Below are positions 7,397-14,635 of a stretch of 33,070 nucleotides of DNA, piece by piece. Location of the stretch: the NCBI GenBank assembly GCA_035461385.1, contig DATHVI010000006.1:1-33070 (forward strand), written 5' to 3'. Source of the DNA: DATHVI01 sp035461385. GTDB taxonomy: Bacteria > Actinomycetota > Thermoleophilia > Solirubrobacterales > 70-9. Below the pieces are notes generated by a model. That model worked only from the letters and a program-made list of their open reading frames with translations. It was not told the origin of the DNA and ran no database searches. A program made the position numbers and the translations under genes. How positions within the stretch are numbered: the stretch's first letter is position 1; every line of letters begins with the position of its first letter.

Positions 7397-8449
7397 TCAC
7401 AAGCGCGACTCCTCCGGCAGCGCGAGCTGGCGGAACGTGGCGATTGCGAACCGGTCGGTCATCCCGGCGATGTAGTCGGTCGCGGCCTGGAGCGGGTCGG
7501 CGTCGGGAGCGGTCTCGGGGAGCAGCTCGGGGTGCTCGACGTAGTGGTCGAAGAGGCCGCGCAGCGTGCGCCGGACCCGCTCGTGCTCGCTGCGCGCCTC
7601 CGGCCCGAGGTAGACGCGGGCGAACATGAACTTGCGCAGCCGCAGCATCGCCCCGCCGACCTCTTCGCTCTGGGCGATGTCGCCCGCGGCGCGCGAGGCG
7701 TCGACCATGTCCTCGACCAGGGTGTCGATCCGCCGCGACCCGGTCTCCCCGAGCCGCTCGATCTCTGCCGTCGGCAGGTCGTCCTCGGTCAGGATCCCCG
7801 CCCGGACGGCGTCGTCGATGTCGTGGTTGATGTACGCGACCCGGTCGACGAGCCGGACGATCCGTCCCTCGAGCGTCGCCGGCGGCTGCGTCCCGGTGTG
7901 GTTGAGGATCCCGTCGCGGACCGGCTCGGTGAGGTTCAACCCGCGACCCTCCCGCTCGAGGGAGTCGACGAGCCGCAGCGAGTGGCGGTTGTGGGCGAAG
8001 CCCTCGCCGCCGCGCTCGCGCAGCGCCTCGTCGAGCACCTCCTCGCCGATGTGCCCGAACGGCGGGTGCCCGAGGTCGTGCCCGAGACCGATCGCCTCGG
8101 TCAGGTCCTCGTTCAGCCCCAGCGCCCGTGCCACCGTCCGCGCGATCCCGCAGGTCTCGAGCGTGTGGGTGAGCCGGGTGCGGTAGTGGTCGCCCTCGGG
8201 AGCGATGAAGACCTGGGTCTTGTGCTTCAGCCTCCGGAACGCCTTCGAGTGCACGATCCGGTCGCGATCGCGCTGGAACGGCGTCCGCACCGGGCTGTCG
8301 GGCTCAGGCTCGCGCCGCGCGGCCGGATACGACCGCGTCGCCGGCTCCCACAGGTACTCCTCCTCCCAGGCGCGAACTCGCTCCTCGAGTGGCATCGAGG
8401 CGGCTGCCTGCTCGCGTTCGGAGACCTCGCTCACACTGTCGGAGAGCAT
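7397..8449 (-). CDS. dgt: Deoxyguanosinetriphosphate triphosphohydrolase-like HD hydrolase
   Basis: 350 aa from the ATG at 8449 (MLSDSVSEVSERE); a GTG four codons later is possible. It splits dNTPs into deoxynucleoside and triphosphate. The HD-domain metal ligands are visible: His95 in RLTHTLE, His124-Asp125 in GHDLGHPPFGH, and Asp in AYINHDIDDA. The N-terminal block RTPFQRDRDRIVHSKAFRRLKHKTQVF is the characteristic start of the bacterial dGTPase family. Length is near that of the short actinobacterial form. Dgt next to dnaG is common in actinobacteria and links dNTP pools to replication. Whether it prefers dGTP cannot be told from sequence. Confidence 0.93.
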   Translation of the reverse strand: MLSDSVSEVSEREQAAASMPLEERVRAWEEEYLWEPATRSYPAARREPEPDSPVRTPFQRDRDRIVHSKAFRRLKHKTQVFIAPEGDHYRTRLTHTLETCGIARTVARALGLNEDLTEAIGLGHDLGHPPFGHIGEEVLDEALRERGGEGFAHNRHSLRLVDSLEREGRGLNLTEPVRDGILNHTGTQPPATLEGRIVRLVDRVAYINHDIDDAVRAGILTEDDLPTAEIERLGETGSRRIDTLVEDMVDASRAAGDIAQSEEVGGAMLRLRKFMFARVYLGPEARSEHERVRRTLRGLFDHYVEHPELLPETAPDADPLQAATDYIAGMTDRFAIATFRQLALPEESRL

Positions 8450-8510
8450 AGGCCGACCGCGCACGCCCGCAGAGCCGGCCGGTCCGGCGCGCACCGCGGC
8501 ATCGGCCTGC

Positions 8511-9239
8511 CTACGCCGCCGCGCGCAGGCGGACGTGGGCGTGGTGCTCGAGCGTCTCGGCGATCGCCCGCTCGGCCTGGCGAAGCGCCCGATCGGACGC
8601 GGCCGGCGCCTCGGCGAGCGGGCGGCCCAGCGCCTCGATCATGAACCGGTGCGCCTCGCCCGAGAGGTCGAAGCCGCCGCACGACGCGCAGACCACGCCG
8701 CCGGCCGCGCCCGAGAACCCCGCGAGCGCATCGCCCTCCCCGCAGCGCGCGCACGAGCCGAGCTCGGGGGCGAACCCGGCGGCGAGCGCGAGCTTGAGCC
8801 GGAACGCGAGCGCGGTCGCGAGCCCGCTCGCCGCCCCCCCTCCCCCGTCCCGCCCGGCGGCGTCGAGCAGCGCCAGGTAGCGGCAGAGCAGGTTGTAGGC
8901 GGCGGGGTTCGCCTCCGAGGCGTCGCACAGCCGCAGCACCGCGTCGCACGCCCTCGCCGCAGCGCCCAGCCCGCTGCCGCTCGCCCGCAGGTCCGGATAG
9001 GCGGCGACCGTGTGCGCCGCGGTCACCGTGGCCAGGTCGCCGCGGCCCTCGTAGAGGACGAGCTCGAGCCGGAAGAACGGCTCGAGCCGGCCGCCGAACC
9101 GCGACCTTGGCCGCCGCGCGCCCTTCGCGATTGCCCCCACCCGGCCGCGGCCGGCGCTGAACAGATGCAAGACCCGATCCGCCTCGCCGTAGCGGATCGA
9201 GCGCAGGACGACGGCTTCGGTCTTGTAGCTACCGGCCAC
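8511..9239 (-). CDS. recO: DNA repair protein RecO
   Basis: 242 aa from a GTG at 9239. RecO loads RecA onto SSB-coated single-stranded DNA in the RecFOR pathway. The N-terminal OB fold starts YKTEAVVLRSIRYGEADRVLHLFS and continues GARRPRSRFGGRLEPF. The helical C-terminal domain carries a zinc site: Cys163/Cys166 (CARC) and Cys184/Cys187 (CASC). A Gly-rich insert at about 131-136 is a local oddity. Its start overlaps the end of the P1-peptidase gene by 11 bp (GTGGCCGGTAG holds both), so the two are translationally coupled. Confidence 0.95.
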   Translation of the reverse strand: MAGSYKTEAVVLRSIRYGEADRVLHLFSAGRGRVGAIAKGARRPRSRFGGRLEPFFRLELVLYEGRGDLATVTAAHTVAAYPDLRASGSGLGAAARACDAVLRLCDASEANPAAYNLLCRYLALLDAAGRDGGGGAASGLATALAFRLKLALAAGFAPELGSCARCGEGDALAGFSGAAGGVVCASCGGFDLSGEAHRFMIEALGRPLAEAPAASDRALRQAERAIAETLEHHAHVRLRAAA

Positions 9240-10179
9240 CCGAGGAAGGATGCACCGACGAGCGGATGGCGTCGGCGGTGAGCCGGGCGGCGAGGGTACC
9301 GACGCCGATCGCCGCGAACCGGTCGGCCTCGGGCCCCTCGCCTGAGGCGAGGCAGAATGCGACGTCGCCGTCGACCGCCGAGAACACCGGGTCGACCGCG
9401 CGCGCGACCCCGCCGCTCGCCATCCGCGCGATCCGCGTGCACGCCTGCTTCGAGAGCGGCGCGTCGGTGGTCACGCAGACGAGCGTCGTGTTGCGCTCGG
9501 CGACGCGGGTCCAGTCCGGCGGCGCGGTCATCGCGACGACCCGCTCGGCGGTCGAGACGACCTCGCCGTCGTCCCCGCGTGGGCTGGCGATAACCCGCCC
9601 GTCGGCGCCGATCACGTCCCCGAACGCGTTCACGACCGCGAGCGCGGCGACGGCGAACCCGGTCCCGGTCCCGGTCCGCCCGGCGGCGAATCCCACGCCC
9701 GCCGGCACCGCGCGCTCGCGGCCGAGGATCTTCCCCACCGCCGCGCCGGTCCCGGCGCCGACCCGCCCCTGCTCGGGCGCCCCGGGGGCCGCCGCCTCGC
9801 AGGCCGCGTAGCCGGCGTCGGCGTCGGGCCGCCCGCCCGCGGTTCCCTCGGTGAGGTCGTAGAGGATCGCGGCGGGGACGATCGGCACCAGCCCGCCCGG
9901 CGTCCGGTAGCCGCGGCCGCGCTCCTCGAGCCAGCGCATCGCCCCGTCGGCCGCGGCGAGGCCGTAGGCGCTGCCGCCGGCGAGCATCACCGCCGAGACC
10001 TCGGCCGAACCGGCGAGCGGACCGATGACGTCGGTCTCGCGGGTCCCCGGGCCGCCGCCGCGGACGTCGACGCCGCCGCGCGAGCCCGGCGGCGCGATCA
10101 CCACCGTGCAGCCGGTCGCCGCCTTGCGGTCGGTCCAATGCCCGATCGCGAACCCGTCGGGAAGCGGCGGCGTGCTCAT
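9229..10179 (-). CDS. P1 family peptidase (DmpA/S58-like N-terminal nucleophile hydrolase)
   Basis: 316 aa from the ATG at 10179, which overlaps the mutM stop (ATGA). Proteins of this family cut themselves to free a Ser/Thr nucleophile, then act as aminopeptidases or amidases. The expected self-cleavage site is visible at Asn230-Thr231 in RNTTLVCVTTDA. Other family features are VMLAGGSAYGLAAADG (64-79), YRTPGGLVPIVPAAILYDL (91-109) and the Gly-rich VGAGTGAAVGK (140-150). No signal peptide, so cytosolic. It sits between recO and mutM with overlapping ends, but a link to DNA repair is not implied by its family. Substrate unknown. Confidence 0.92.
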   Translation of the reverse strand: MSTPPLPDGFAIGHWTDRKAATGCTVVIAPPGSRGGVDVRGGGPGTRETDVIGPLAGSAEVSAVMLAGGSAYGLAAADGAMRWLEERGRGYRTPGGLVPIVPAAILYDLTEGTAGGRPDADAGYAACEAAAPGAPEQGRVGAGTGAAVGKILGRERAVPAGVGFAAGRTGTGTGFAVAALAVVNAFGDVIGADGRVIASPRGDDGEVVSTAERVVAMTAPPDWTRVAERNTTLVCVTTDAPLSKQACTRIARMASGGVARAVDPVFSAVDGDVAFCLASGEGPEADRFAAIGVGTLAARLTADAIRSSVHPSSGGR

Positions 10180-11126
10180 CGCTTCGCGCCGCGGCCGGGC
10201 GCGGAGCGGGTCGCGCGCGCGGGCCGCCGGCGTCGGCGCAGTCGCTTCTGGCACCCCGGGCAGAAGTAGGTCGACCGGCCGCCGACGACGACCCTGCGGA
10301 TCGCCTCTCCGCAGCGCCTGCACTCCTCCCCCTCGCGGGTGTGGACGGCGAACTCGTCCTGCATCGACCCCTGCTCCCCACGCGAATCGCGGTAGTCGTC
10401 GATCGAGGCTCCGCCGTTCGCGAGCCCGGCCTCGAGCGCCTCGACGATCCCCTGCCGCAGCGCCTCCCAGTGCTCGGGGCGCATCGAGCCGGCCGGGGAG
10501 AGTGGGTGAAGGCGCGCCCGCCACAGCGCCTCGTCGGCGTAGATGTTCCCGATCCCCGCCACCCCCGCCTGGCCGAGCAGGAACGACTTCAGCGGCGCCC
10601 GCCGCCCGGCTGCGAGCTCGCCGATCGCCTCCGCCGTCAGCGCCTCGGTCAGCGGCTCGAGCCCGACCCGCGCCGCGAGGTACGCGTCGAGCTCGTCCGA
10701 GCTCATCACCGCCCCGGTCCCGAACCGGCGCGGGTCGGTGAACAGCAGCTCGGAGTCGTCGTCGAGGACGAACCGCGCCCGCAGGTAGCGCAGATCGGGG
10801 CTGCCCTCGTAAAGGCGCGGTCCGCCCAGCCGCTCGGGCTCTCCGAGGTCGGCAGTCGCGTCCGCCCCGGCCGGGCGCAGCAGCAGGTTGCCGGTCATCC
10901 GCAGGTGGATCACGAGCGCCCGGTCGCCGTCGAGCCTCAGGATCAGGTGCTTCCCCCGCCGCTCAACAGCCTCGATTCGAGCTCCGCTCACCGCAGCCTC
11001 GACCGCGGCCGGCGGCACCGGCCGCGGCCAGCGCTCGTCGCGGATCTCGGCGCGGACGATCGTTCGCCCGGTCACCTCGGGCGCAAGCTGGCGTCGAATC
11101 GTCTCGACCTCGGGCAGCTCCGGCAC
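10176..11126 (-). CDS. mutM: Formamidopyrimidine-DNA glycosylase (Fpg/MutM)
   Basis: 316 aa from a GTG at 11126. It removes 8-oxoguanine and formamidopyrimidines from DNA and nicks the abasic site. N-terminal PELPEVE supplies the catalytic Pro2 and Glu3; Lys59 is in RRGKHLIL; the helix-two-turn-helix is GIGNIYADEALWRARLHP; the C-terminal zinc finger uses Cys269, Cys272, Cys289 and Cys292 (CRRC...CPGC). All catalytic positions are intact. The protein ends in a ~24-residue very basic tail (RLRRRRRPARATRS), longer than typical Fpg, which may add DNA affinity. First gene of the mutM-P1 peptidase-recO overlapping set and divergent from the PspC gene. Confidence 0.96.
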   Translation of the reverse strand: MPELPEVETIRRQLAPEVTGRTIVRAEIRDERWPRPVPPAAVEAAVSGARIEAVERRGKHLILRLDGDRALVIHLRMTGNLLLRPAGADATADLGEPERLGGPRLYEGSPDLRYLRARFVLDDDSELLFTDPRRFGTGAVMSSDELDAYLAARVGLEPLTEALTAEAIGELAAGRRAPLKSFLLGQAGVAGIGNIYADEALWRARLHPLSPAGSMRPEHWEALRQGIVEALEAGLANGGASIDDYRDSRGEQGSMQDEFAVHTREGEECRRCGEAIRRVVVGGRSTYFCPGCQKRLRRRRRPARATRSAPGRGAKR

Positions 11127-11161
11127 GACGTCCTTCTTACCAGGCCGTCATCATCCGGGCG

Positions 11162-11458
11162 ATGGCGTCCCCCGCCCTCACCCGCTCCGACACCGACCGG
11201 ATGATCGCCGGCGTCTGCGGCGGGATCGCCGAGCGCCTCGACGTCGACTCGACCCTGATCCGGGTGCTGTTCGCGTTCTCGATCTTCTTCGGCGGCTTCG
11301 GGGTGTTCGCCTACGTCATCCTCTGGATCCTGCTCCCGCGCGGCCGCGGCTCGCGGCCGACGAGCGCGATCGAGATCGCCGAGGAGCGCTACGCGCGCGG
11401 CGAGATCAGTGCCGACGAGCTCCACCGCATCCGCGCCGACCTCGGCGGCTCGCCGTGA
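11162..11458 (+). CDS. PspC-domain membrane protein with C-terminal SHOCT motif
   Basis: 98 aa. The N-terminal PspC domain is seen in DRMIAGVCGGIAERLDVD followed by a long hydrophobic segment (LIRVLFAFSIFFGGFG, AYVILWILLP). The C-terminus AEERYARGEISADELHRIR is a SHOCT (short C-terminal) motif. PspC domains sense or transmit membrane stress. The gene starts 35 bp from the mutM start on the other strand. Its TGA overlaps the GTG of the next gene (GTGA), so the two SHOCT proteins are co-translated. Confidence 0.88.
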   Translation: MASPALTRSDTDRMIAGVCGGIAERLDVDSTLIRVLFAFSIFFGGFGVFAYVILWILLPRGRGSRPTSAIEIAEERYARGEISADELHRIRADLGGSP

Positions 11459-11697
11459 TCGTCGCCCACTGGGTCGGCGACCCGTGGGGCTTCTTCGGCT
11501 TCCTGGTTGGGCTCGCGGTCCTGGCGCTGATCGTGATCGGCATCGTCGCCCTGGTGGGCTCCGGCGGCGGCTCGGTACGCAGCTCCGCGGCGCTGCGGCT
11601 GATCGAGGAGCGCTACGCCCGCGGCGAGATCGGCCGCGACGAGTACCTCGAGCGGCGCCGGGTGCTCACCGGTCAACCGCCCGCGGATCGGCCTTGA
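11455..11697 (+). CDS. Small membrane protein with SHOCT domain
   Basis: 80 aa from a GTG at 11455 overlapping the previous stop. One transmembrane segment (about residues 13-35: FFGFLVGLAVLALIVIGIVAL), a Gly/Ser linker, then a SHOCT motif LIEERYARGEIGRDEYLERR nearly identical in its core to the preceding protein. SHOCT motifs are short helical pairs attached to many membrane proteins, thought to mediate oligomerisation. Its last codons and TGA fall inside the most distant xerD-end copy (11666-11714), so the gene's tail is antisense to a former xerD end. Confidence 0.8.
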   Translation: MIVAHWVGDPWGFFGFLVGLAVLALIVIGIVALVGSGGGSVRSSAALRLIEERYARGEIGRDEYLERRRVLTGQPPADRP

Positions 11698-11731
11698 AGT
11701 AGACCTTCTTGGTCAAACGGGCATAGCTTCA
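11666..11731 (-). repeat. xerD C-terminus copy A (distal)
   Basis: On the minus strand it encodes SYARLTKKVYFKADPRAVDR followed by TGA, aligning with the XerD end KEVYFRAHPRAQDPA-stop. The 26-nt core at 11689-11714 matches copies B and C at 21 of 26 positions. It overlaps the end of the SHOCT gene. It is the best candidate for the original end of xerD before insertions, or an attachment site left by one. Confidence 0.7.
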
Positions 11732-11771
11732 GTGAGCGAGGGAGCGGACCCGTTGTACGCTTGATCTCGAG

Positions 11772-12587
11772 ATGAGGGGACTGAGGGCCCGCCGGCGCGG
11801 CCGCCTGCTCGAGCTCGACGAGGTCGAGCGGCGACTGAAGCCGTTCGGGCGCCGGTACCTGGGAGTCCGTCAGATCCCGCTCGACGCGCTCGTCGGCACA
11901 GATGGCCGCGCGAGCTCGTTCACCCGCGACTTCCGCCCGCTCCACGCCTTCAGCCGCGACCGGCTGCGCTCGCTCGAGGGCGCGTTCGCCGACGCCGCCT
12001 TCCCGCCAATCGTTACGGTCAAGCTCGGTGAGGCGTACTTCGTGATCGACGGTCACCATCGCGCCGCGCTCGCGCGGCGCGGAGGCGCAGAGATGATCGA
12101 CGCCGACGTGACCGAGCTCACCGCGCGCGTCCCTCTCCCGGCCGAGGCGGACATGCTCGAGGTCGTCCTCCGGGAGCTCGAGCGGATCTTCCTCGAGGAC
12201 AGCGGGCTTGCCGAGGCGCGCCCCGGCGTGCGCATCTCGGTAAGCCGGCCCGCGCACTACCTCGAGCTGCTGGAGAACATCCAGGTGCACGGCTACCACC
12301 TGATGCGAGGACGCGGGCACGTGCTTGAGAACGCCAAGATCGCGGCAGACTGGTACGACGCGATCTACACGCCGACGCTCGCCGCGATCGATCGCCTGCG
12401 CCTCGGCCGCCGGTACCGGGATGCGCCGCCTGGGGACTTGTTCCTCGTTCTCCACCGCCACCGGCGGGATGCGTTCCCCTCGACCGGCTGCCCGCACCTC
12501 GCGCAGACCGTCGTCTCGGTGATCGGCGATCGCACGCGATGGCGCGGGCTGCGGTTGCCGGGCCGCGGGGGCCGTCCGCCGGCCTAG
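11772..12587 (+). CDS. ParB/Srx-like N-terminal domain protein
   Basis: 271 aa from an ATG at 11772; no clear ribosome site precedes it, so it may be leaderless. Residues ~30-115 form a ParB/sulfiredoxin-like fold: VRQIPLDALVG, a LRSLEGAFADA helix, VTVKLGEAYFVIDGHHR (DGHHR at 93-97, the counterpart of the ParB GxRR/DGHRR box) and ALARRGG. The rest is helical with no recognised HTH, so it is unlikely to be the chromosome-segregation ParB. Proteins of this type act as nucleases, CTPases or regulators; which one cannot be read here. It is the only gene between xerD-end copies A and B, so it is the possible cargo of a small element. Confidence 0.75.
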   Translation: MRGLRARRRGRLLELDEVERRLKPFGRRYLGVRQIPLDALVGTDGRASSFTRDFRPLHAFSRDRLRSLEGAFADAAFPPIVTVKLGEAYFVIDGHHRAALARRGGAEMIDADVTELTARVPLPAEADMLEVVLRELERIFLEDSGLAEARPGVRISVSRPAHYLELLENIQVHGYHLMRGRGHVLENAKIAADWYDAIYTPTLAAIDRLRLGRRYRDAPPGDLFLVLHRHRRDAFPSTGCPHLAQTVVSVIGDRTRWRGLRLPGRGGRPPA

Positions 12588-12635
12588 CGGTACTCGACTT
12601 GATCCTCGACGGCCTGAGGTGGTTGGCCTACTTGC

Positions 12636-12701
12636 TCACGCGCGATCGGTTGCCCGGGGACGAGCCCTGAAGTAGACCTCCCTGGTCTCCCGTGCATGGC
12701 T
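12636..12701 (-). repeat. xerD C-terminus copy B (middle)
   Basis: On the minus strand it encodes SHARETREVYFRARPRATDRA followed by TGA. The 26-nt core at 12662-12687 matches copy C (inside xerD) at 24 of 26 positions and copy A at 21 of 26. Similarity to A extends further upstream (AAGC-ATGC-CG), beyond what either shares with xerD. It carries its own stop codon. Confidence 0.75.
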
Positions 12702-13205
12702 TCACAATGCGAAGTCTTGCGCGGTTAAGTCAGAGGCCGACCGCCCCGAACCGCTGGGAACCGCTGCTTTCGGGGGCTCACTGGCGAACAACCGGCGAAC
12801 AATCCGGATCGAGCGCGAGGGTCGATGCCAGAAACATCTGACTCTTCAACGTCCTGCCCCCCGCGAGCAGGTGCAAACTGCTGAGATTTGCGTCGCCGGC
12901 CTGCCGGGATCACCCGGGTGACACGGGCGCGCGGGACAGAACAGGCGACATTAGCGGCGTATCCTCGACCTTCGGGGTTTCGAGCACGTCAAGACGGAGG
13001 ACGGGTGGGCTGGCGCCCAACGTCTTTCACCGTCGAGGTTCCGAGCCCCAAGCCCAGCCAGCCTTGCGCCTGGCTGCCAAAGGGAGCTCCGGTGGGAGTC
13101 TCAGGAAGGCTGCACACGGGCGAGGATGGAATCTGAAAGCTCCACTTCAAGGGCTGTCCCGGCCGCGATCGAGATTGTTGCCGCTGCGGCACCGGCTGCG
13201 AAGCG
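12702..13205. other. Degraded sequence between xerD-end copies
   Basis: About 500 bp without a convincing gene. Short frames exist on both strands but show no domain or ribosome site. Base composition looks lower in GC than the flanks. It is probably the decayed 5' part of the element that holds the integrase remnant. Confidence 0.5.
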
Positions 13206-13466
13206 TCCGCTCTCTCCAATCGGGACGGGCCGAAGATTCGCGCGATCTTCCGCCGCGCCGTCACTCGTGGCGACCTAGCGACCGACCAACCCGACCTCGG
13301 GGCTCGACCTCCCAGCGGCTCGAGGACGCCGGGAGCGGTTCGCATCACCCGCCTCGGCCGAGGTCCTGATCGACGCCGTCCCCGGGGGTGACGGGCGATA
13401 TGGGACTACTGCCTTCGCCGAGGACGCCGCACGCGGGCGACTGGCGAACGCGAACCGGCCGAAGTC
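13206..13466 (+). pseudogene. Tyrosine integrase remnant (phage type)
   Basis: Reading the plus strand in two frames gives a typical integrase core/catalytic junction. Frame one (13212-13283) reads LSNRDGPKIRAIFRRAVTRGDLAT-like sequence, recognisable from IFRRAVTRGDLAT. Frame two, from 13285, reads TNPTSGLDLPAARGRRERF and ASPASAEVLIDAVP, then a decayed TTAFAEDAARGRL where intact integrases have TAFYAGLRRGEL with the first catalytic Arg. One extra base near 13284 separates the frames. The N-terminal part upstream is not recognisable and the remaining catalytic residues are absent. The call rests on motif recognition in translation and should be checked by profile search. Confidence 0.6.
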
Positions 13467-13472
13467 TAGAAA

Positions 13473-13489
13473 CCCGCTTGTTATGCGGG
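13473..13489 (-). terminator. Hairpin at the xerD stop codon
   Basis: On the minus strand CCCGC pairs with GCGGG around the loop ATAACAA, followed by TTTCTAGACTT. The xerD TAA stop lies in the loop. A short intrinsic terminator for xerD is likely. Confidence 0.45.
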
Positions 13490-14458
13490 GTCCTGGGCTC
13501 TCGGGTGAGCCCTGAAGTAGACCTCCTTGATCCGCTCACGGGAGAGGTGGGTGTAGAGCTGGGTCGTCGCGACGTCGGCGTGGCCGAGCATCTCCTGGAC
13601 CGAGCGCAGGTCGCAGCCGCCCGACAGCAGATGGGTCGCGAAGGTGTGCCGGAGGGTGTGCGGGCTCATCTTCCCGTCGAGCCCCGCGGCCTTGGCGTGA
13701 CGCTGGATCACCTTGTAGAGGCCCTGGCGGGTGAGCGGCCCGCCGCGGAAGTTGACGAACAGCTTCGGCTCCTGGCGCGCGCCGACCAGCTCCGGGCGCC
13801 CGCGCCGCAGGTAGCGGCTCACCGCCGCGGCCGCCTCGCCGCCGAGCGGGACGATCCGCTCCTTCGAGCCCTTACCGTGCGGGCGGACGAAGCTGCGGCG
13901 CAGGTCGACGTCGCCGACCGCGAGGCCGATCGCCTCGGAGGCCCTCAGGCCGCAGCCGTACATCACCTCGAGTAGGGCCCGATCGCGGAGGTCGATCGGC
14001 TCGTTGCCCGAGGCGCTGTCGAGCAGCCGCTTGACCTCGGCATAGCTCAGCACCTGGGGCAGCTTGCGGCTCTTCGCCGGCGGCTGGAGGGTCGCGGTCG
14101 GGTCGTCGGCAACCAGCTCCTCCCGGCGCAGGTGGCGGTAGAAGGAGCGCAGGCACGCGGTCTTGCGGCTGATCGTCGCCGGCGAGCACGGTGCCCGCGC
14201 GTCGGCGTCGCCGCGCGCCGGGGCCCCGGTCGCCAGGTCGGCGAGGAAGTCGGCGACATCGGGACGCTCGGCGTCGGTCGCGGCGCGTCCGCGCTCGGCG
14301 AGGAAGGCGCCGAACTGGAGCAGGTCGGTGCGGTACGCGTCGAGGGTGTTGCGCGCGAGCCCGCGCTCGAACTCGAGGTAGGCGAGGAAGTCGAGCACCA
14401 GGGCCTCGAACCGCGCGTCGACGCGGCGCTCCGAGGAGCTTCGAACGGCGACCGCCAT
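13481..14458 (-). CDS. xerD: Tyrosine recombinase XerD (chromosome dimer resolution)
   Basis: 325 aa from the ATG at 14458 (MAVAVRSSSERR); the frame upstream is open but Arg/Gly-rich and crosses a hairpin, so it is excluded. With XerC it resolves chromosome dimers at dif near division. The N-terminal SAM-like domain has FLAYLEFERGLARNTLDAYRTDL. All catalytic residues are present: Arg172 (GLRASEA), Lys196 (GKGSKER), His267 and Arg270 (HTLRHTFATHLL), His293 (LGHADV) and the nucleophile Tyr302 (LYTHLS). It is the last gene of the conserved tlyA-to-xerD cluster. The final ~20 codons are also present in two further copies downstream, so its C-terminus may have been replaced by an integrating element. 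Confidence 0.95.
   Translation of the reverse strand: MAVAVRSSSERRVDARFEALVLDFLAYLEFERGLARNTLDAYRTDLLQFGAFLAERGRAATDAERPDVADFLADLATGAPARGDADARAPCSPATISRKTACLRSFYRHLRREELVADDPTATLQPPAKSRKLPQVLSYAEVKRLLDSASGNEPIDLRDRALLEVMYGCGLRASEAIGLAVGDVDLRRSFVRPHGKGSKERIVPLGGEAAAAVSRYLRRGRPELVGARQEPKLFVNFRGGPLTRQGLYKVIQRHAKAAGLDGKMSPHTLRHTFATHLLSGGCDLRSVQEMLGHADVATTQLYTHLSRERIKEVYFRAHPRAQDPA
13507..13532 (-). repeat. xerD C-terminus copy C (within xerD)
   Basis: The copy that forms the present xerD end. Its 26-nt core encodes IKEVYFRA, and the downstream codons PRAQDPA-stop match the tails of copies A and B. Core-to-core distances are 845 bp (C to B) and 973 bp (B to A). Confidence 0.75.
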
Positions 14459-14557
14459 GCGACCCCGATTCGGTCGCCGCGAGCGGGACCCTTCCGCTGC
14501 AACGAGACGGCCGCGGGCGCCGGGTGAGGCCGGCGCTCCGGGGCTCACGCGGCGCTG

Positions 14558-14606
14558 CGGGTGAGGCGGATCTTGTATCGCTGCGATGCAATATCCGCCT
14601 CACCCG
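14558..14606. other. Near-perfect 49-nt hairpin between NUDIX and xerD genes
   Basis: Two 23-nt arms around a CTG loop: CGGGTGAGGCGGAT at the base, then CTTGTATCG, answered by CGATGCAAT and ATCCGCCTCACCCG. There is only one mismatch (C against T) and one G.T wobble. The left 10 nt (CGGGTGAGGC) also occur at 14521. No T-run follows on either strand, so it is not a simple terminator. It lies 100 bp upstream of the xerD start. Confidence 0.7.
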
Positions 14607-14635
14607 GAGGTTGCGCGCGTTCGCGTCCGCCGGGC

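Noticed and set aside
12725..13369. Several 60-120-codon frames in the insertion zone
   Set aside because: No ribosome site, no domain, overlapping each other on both strands; the integrase remnant explains part of the region better.
13473..13545. tRNA-like anticodon arm (CCCGC ATAACAA GCGGG) at the xerD end
   Set aside because: No D-arm, no proper T-loop and no acceptor stem; better explained as a terminator hairpin.
13388..13975. 195-codon plus-strand frame antisense to xerD
   Set aside because: Shadow of the xerD catalytic domain.
14558..14606. dif site for XerD
   Set aside because: The palindrome is much longer than a 28-bp dif and lacks the 11-6-11 layout; nearness to xerD alone is not evidence.
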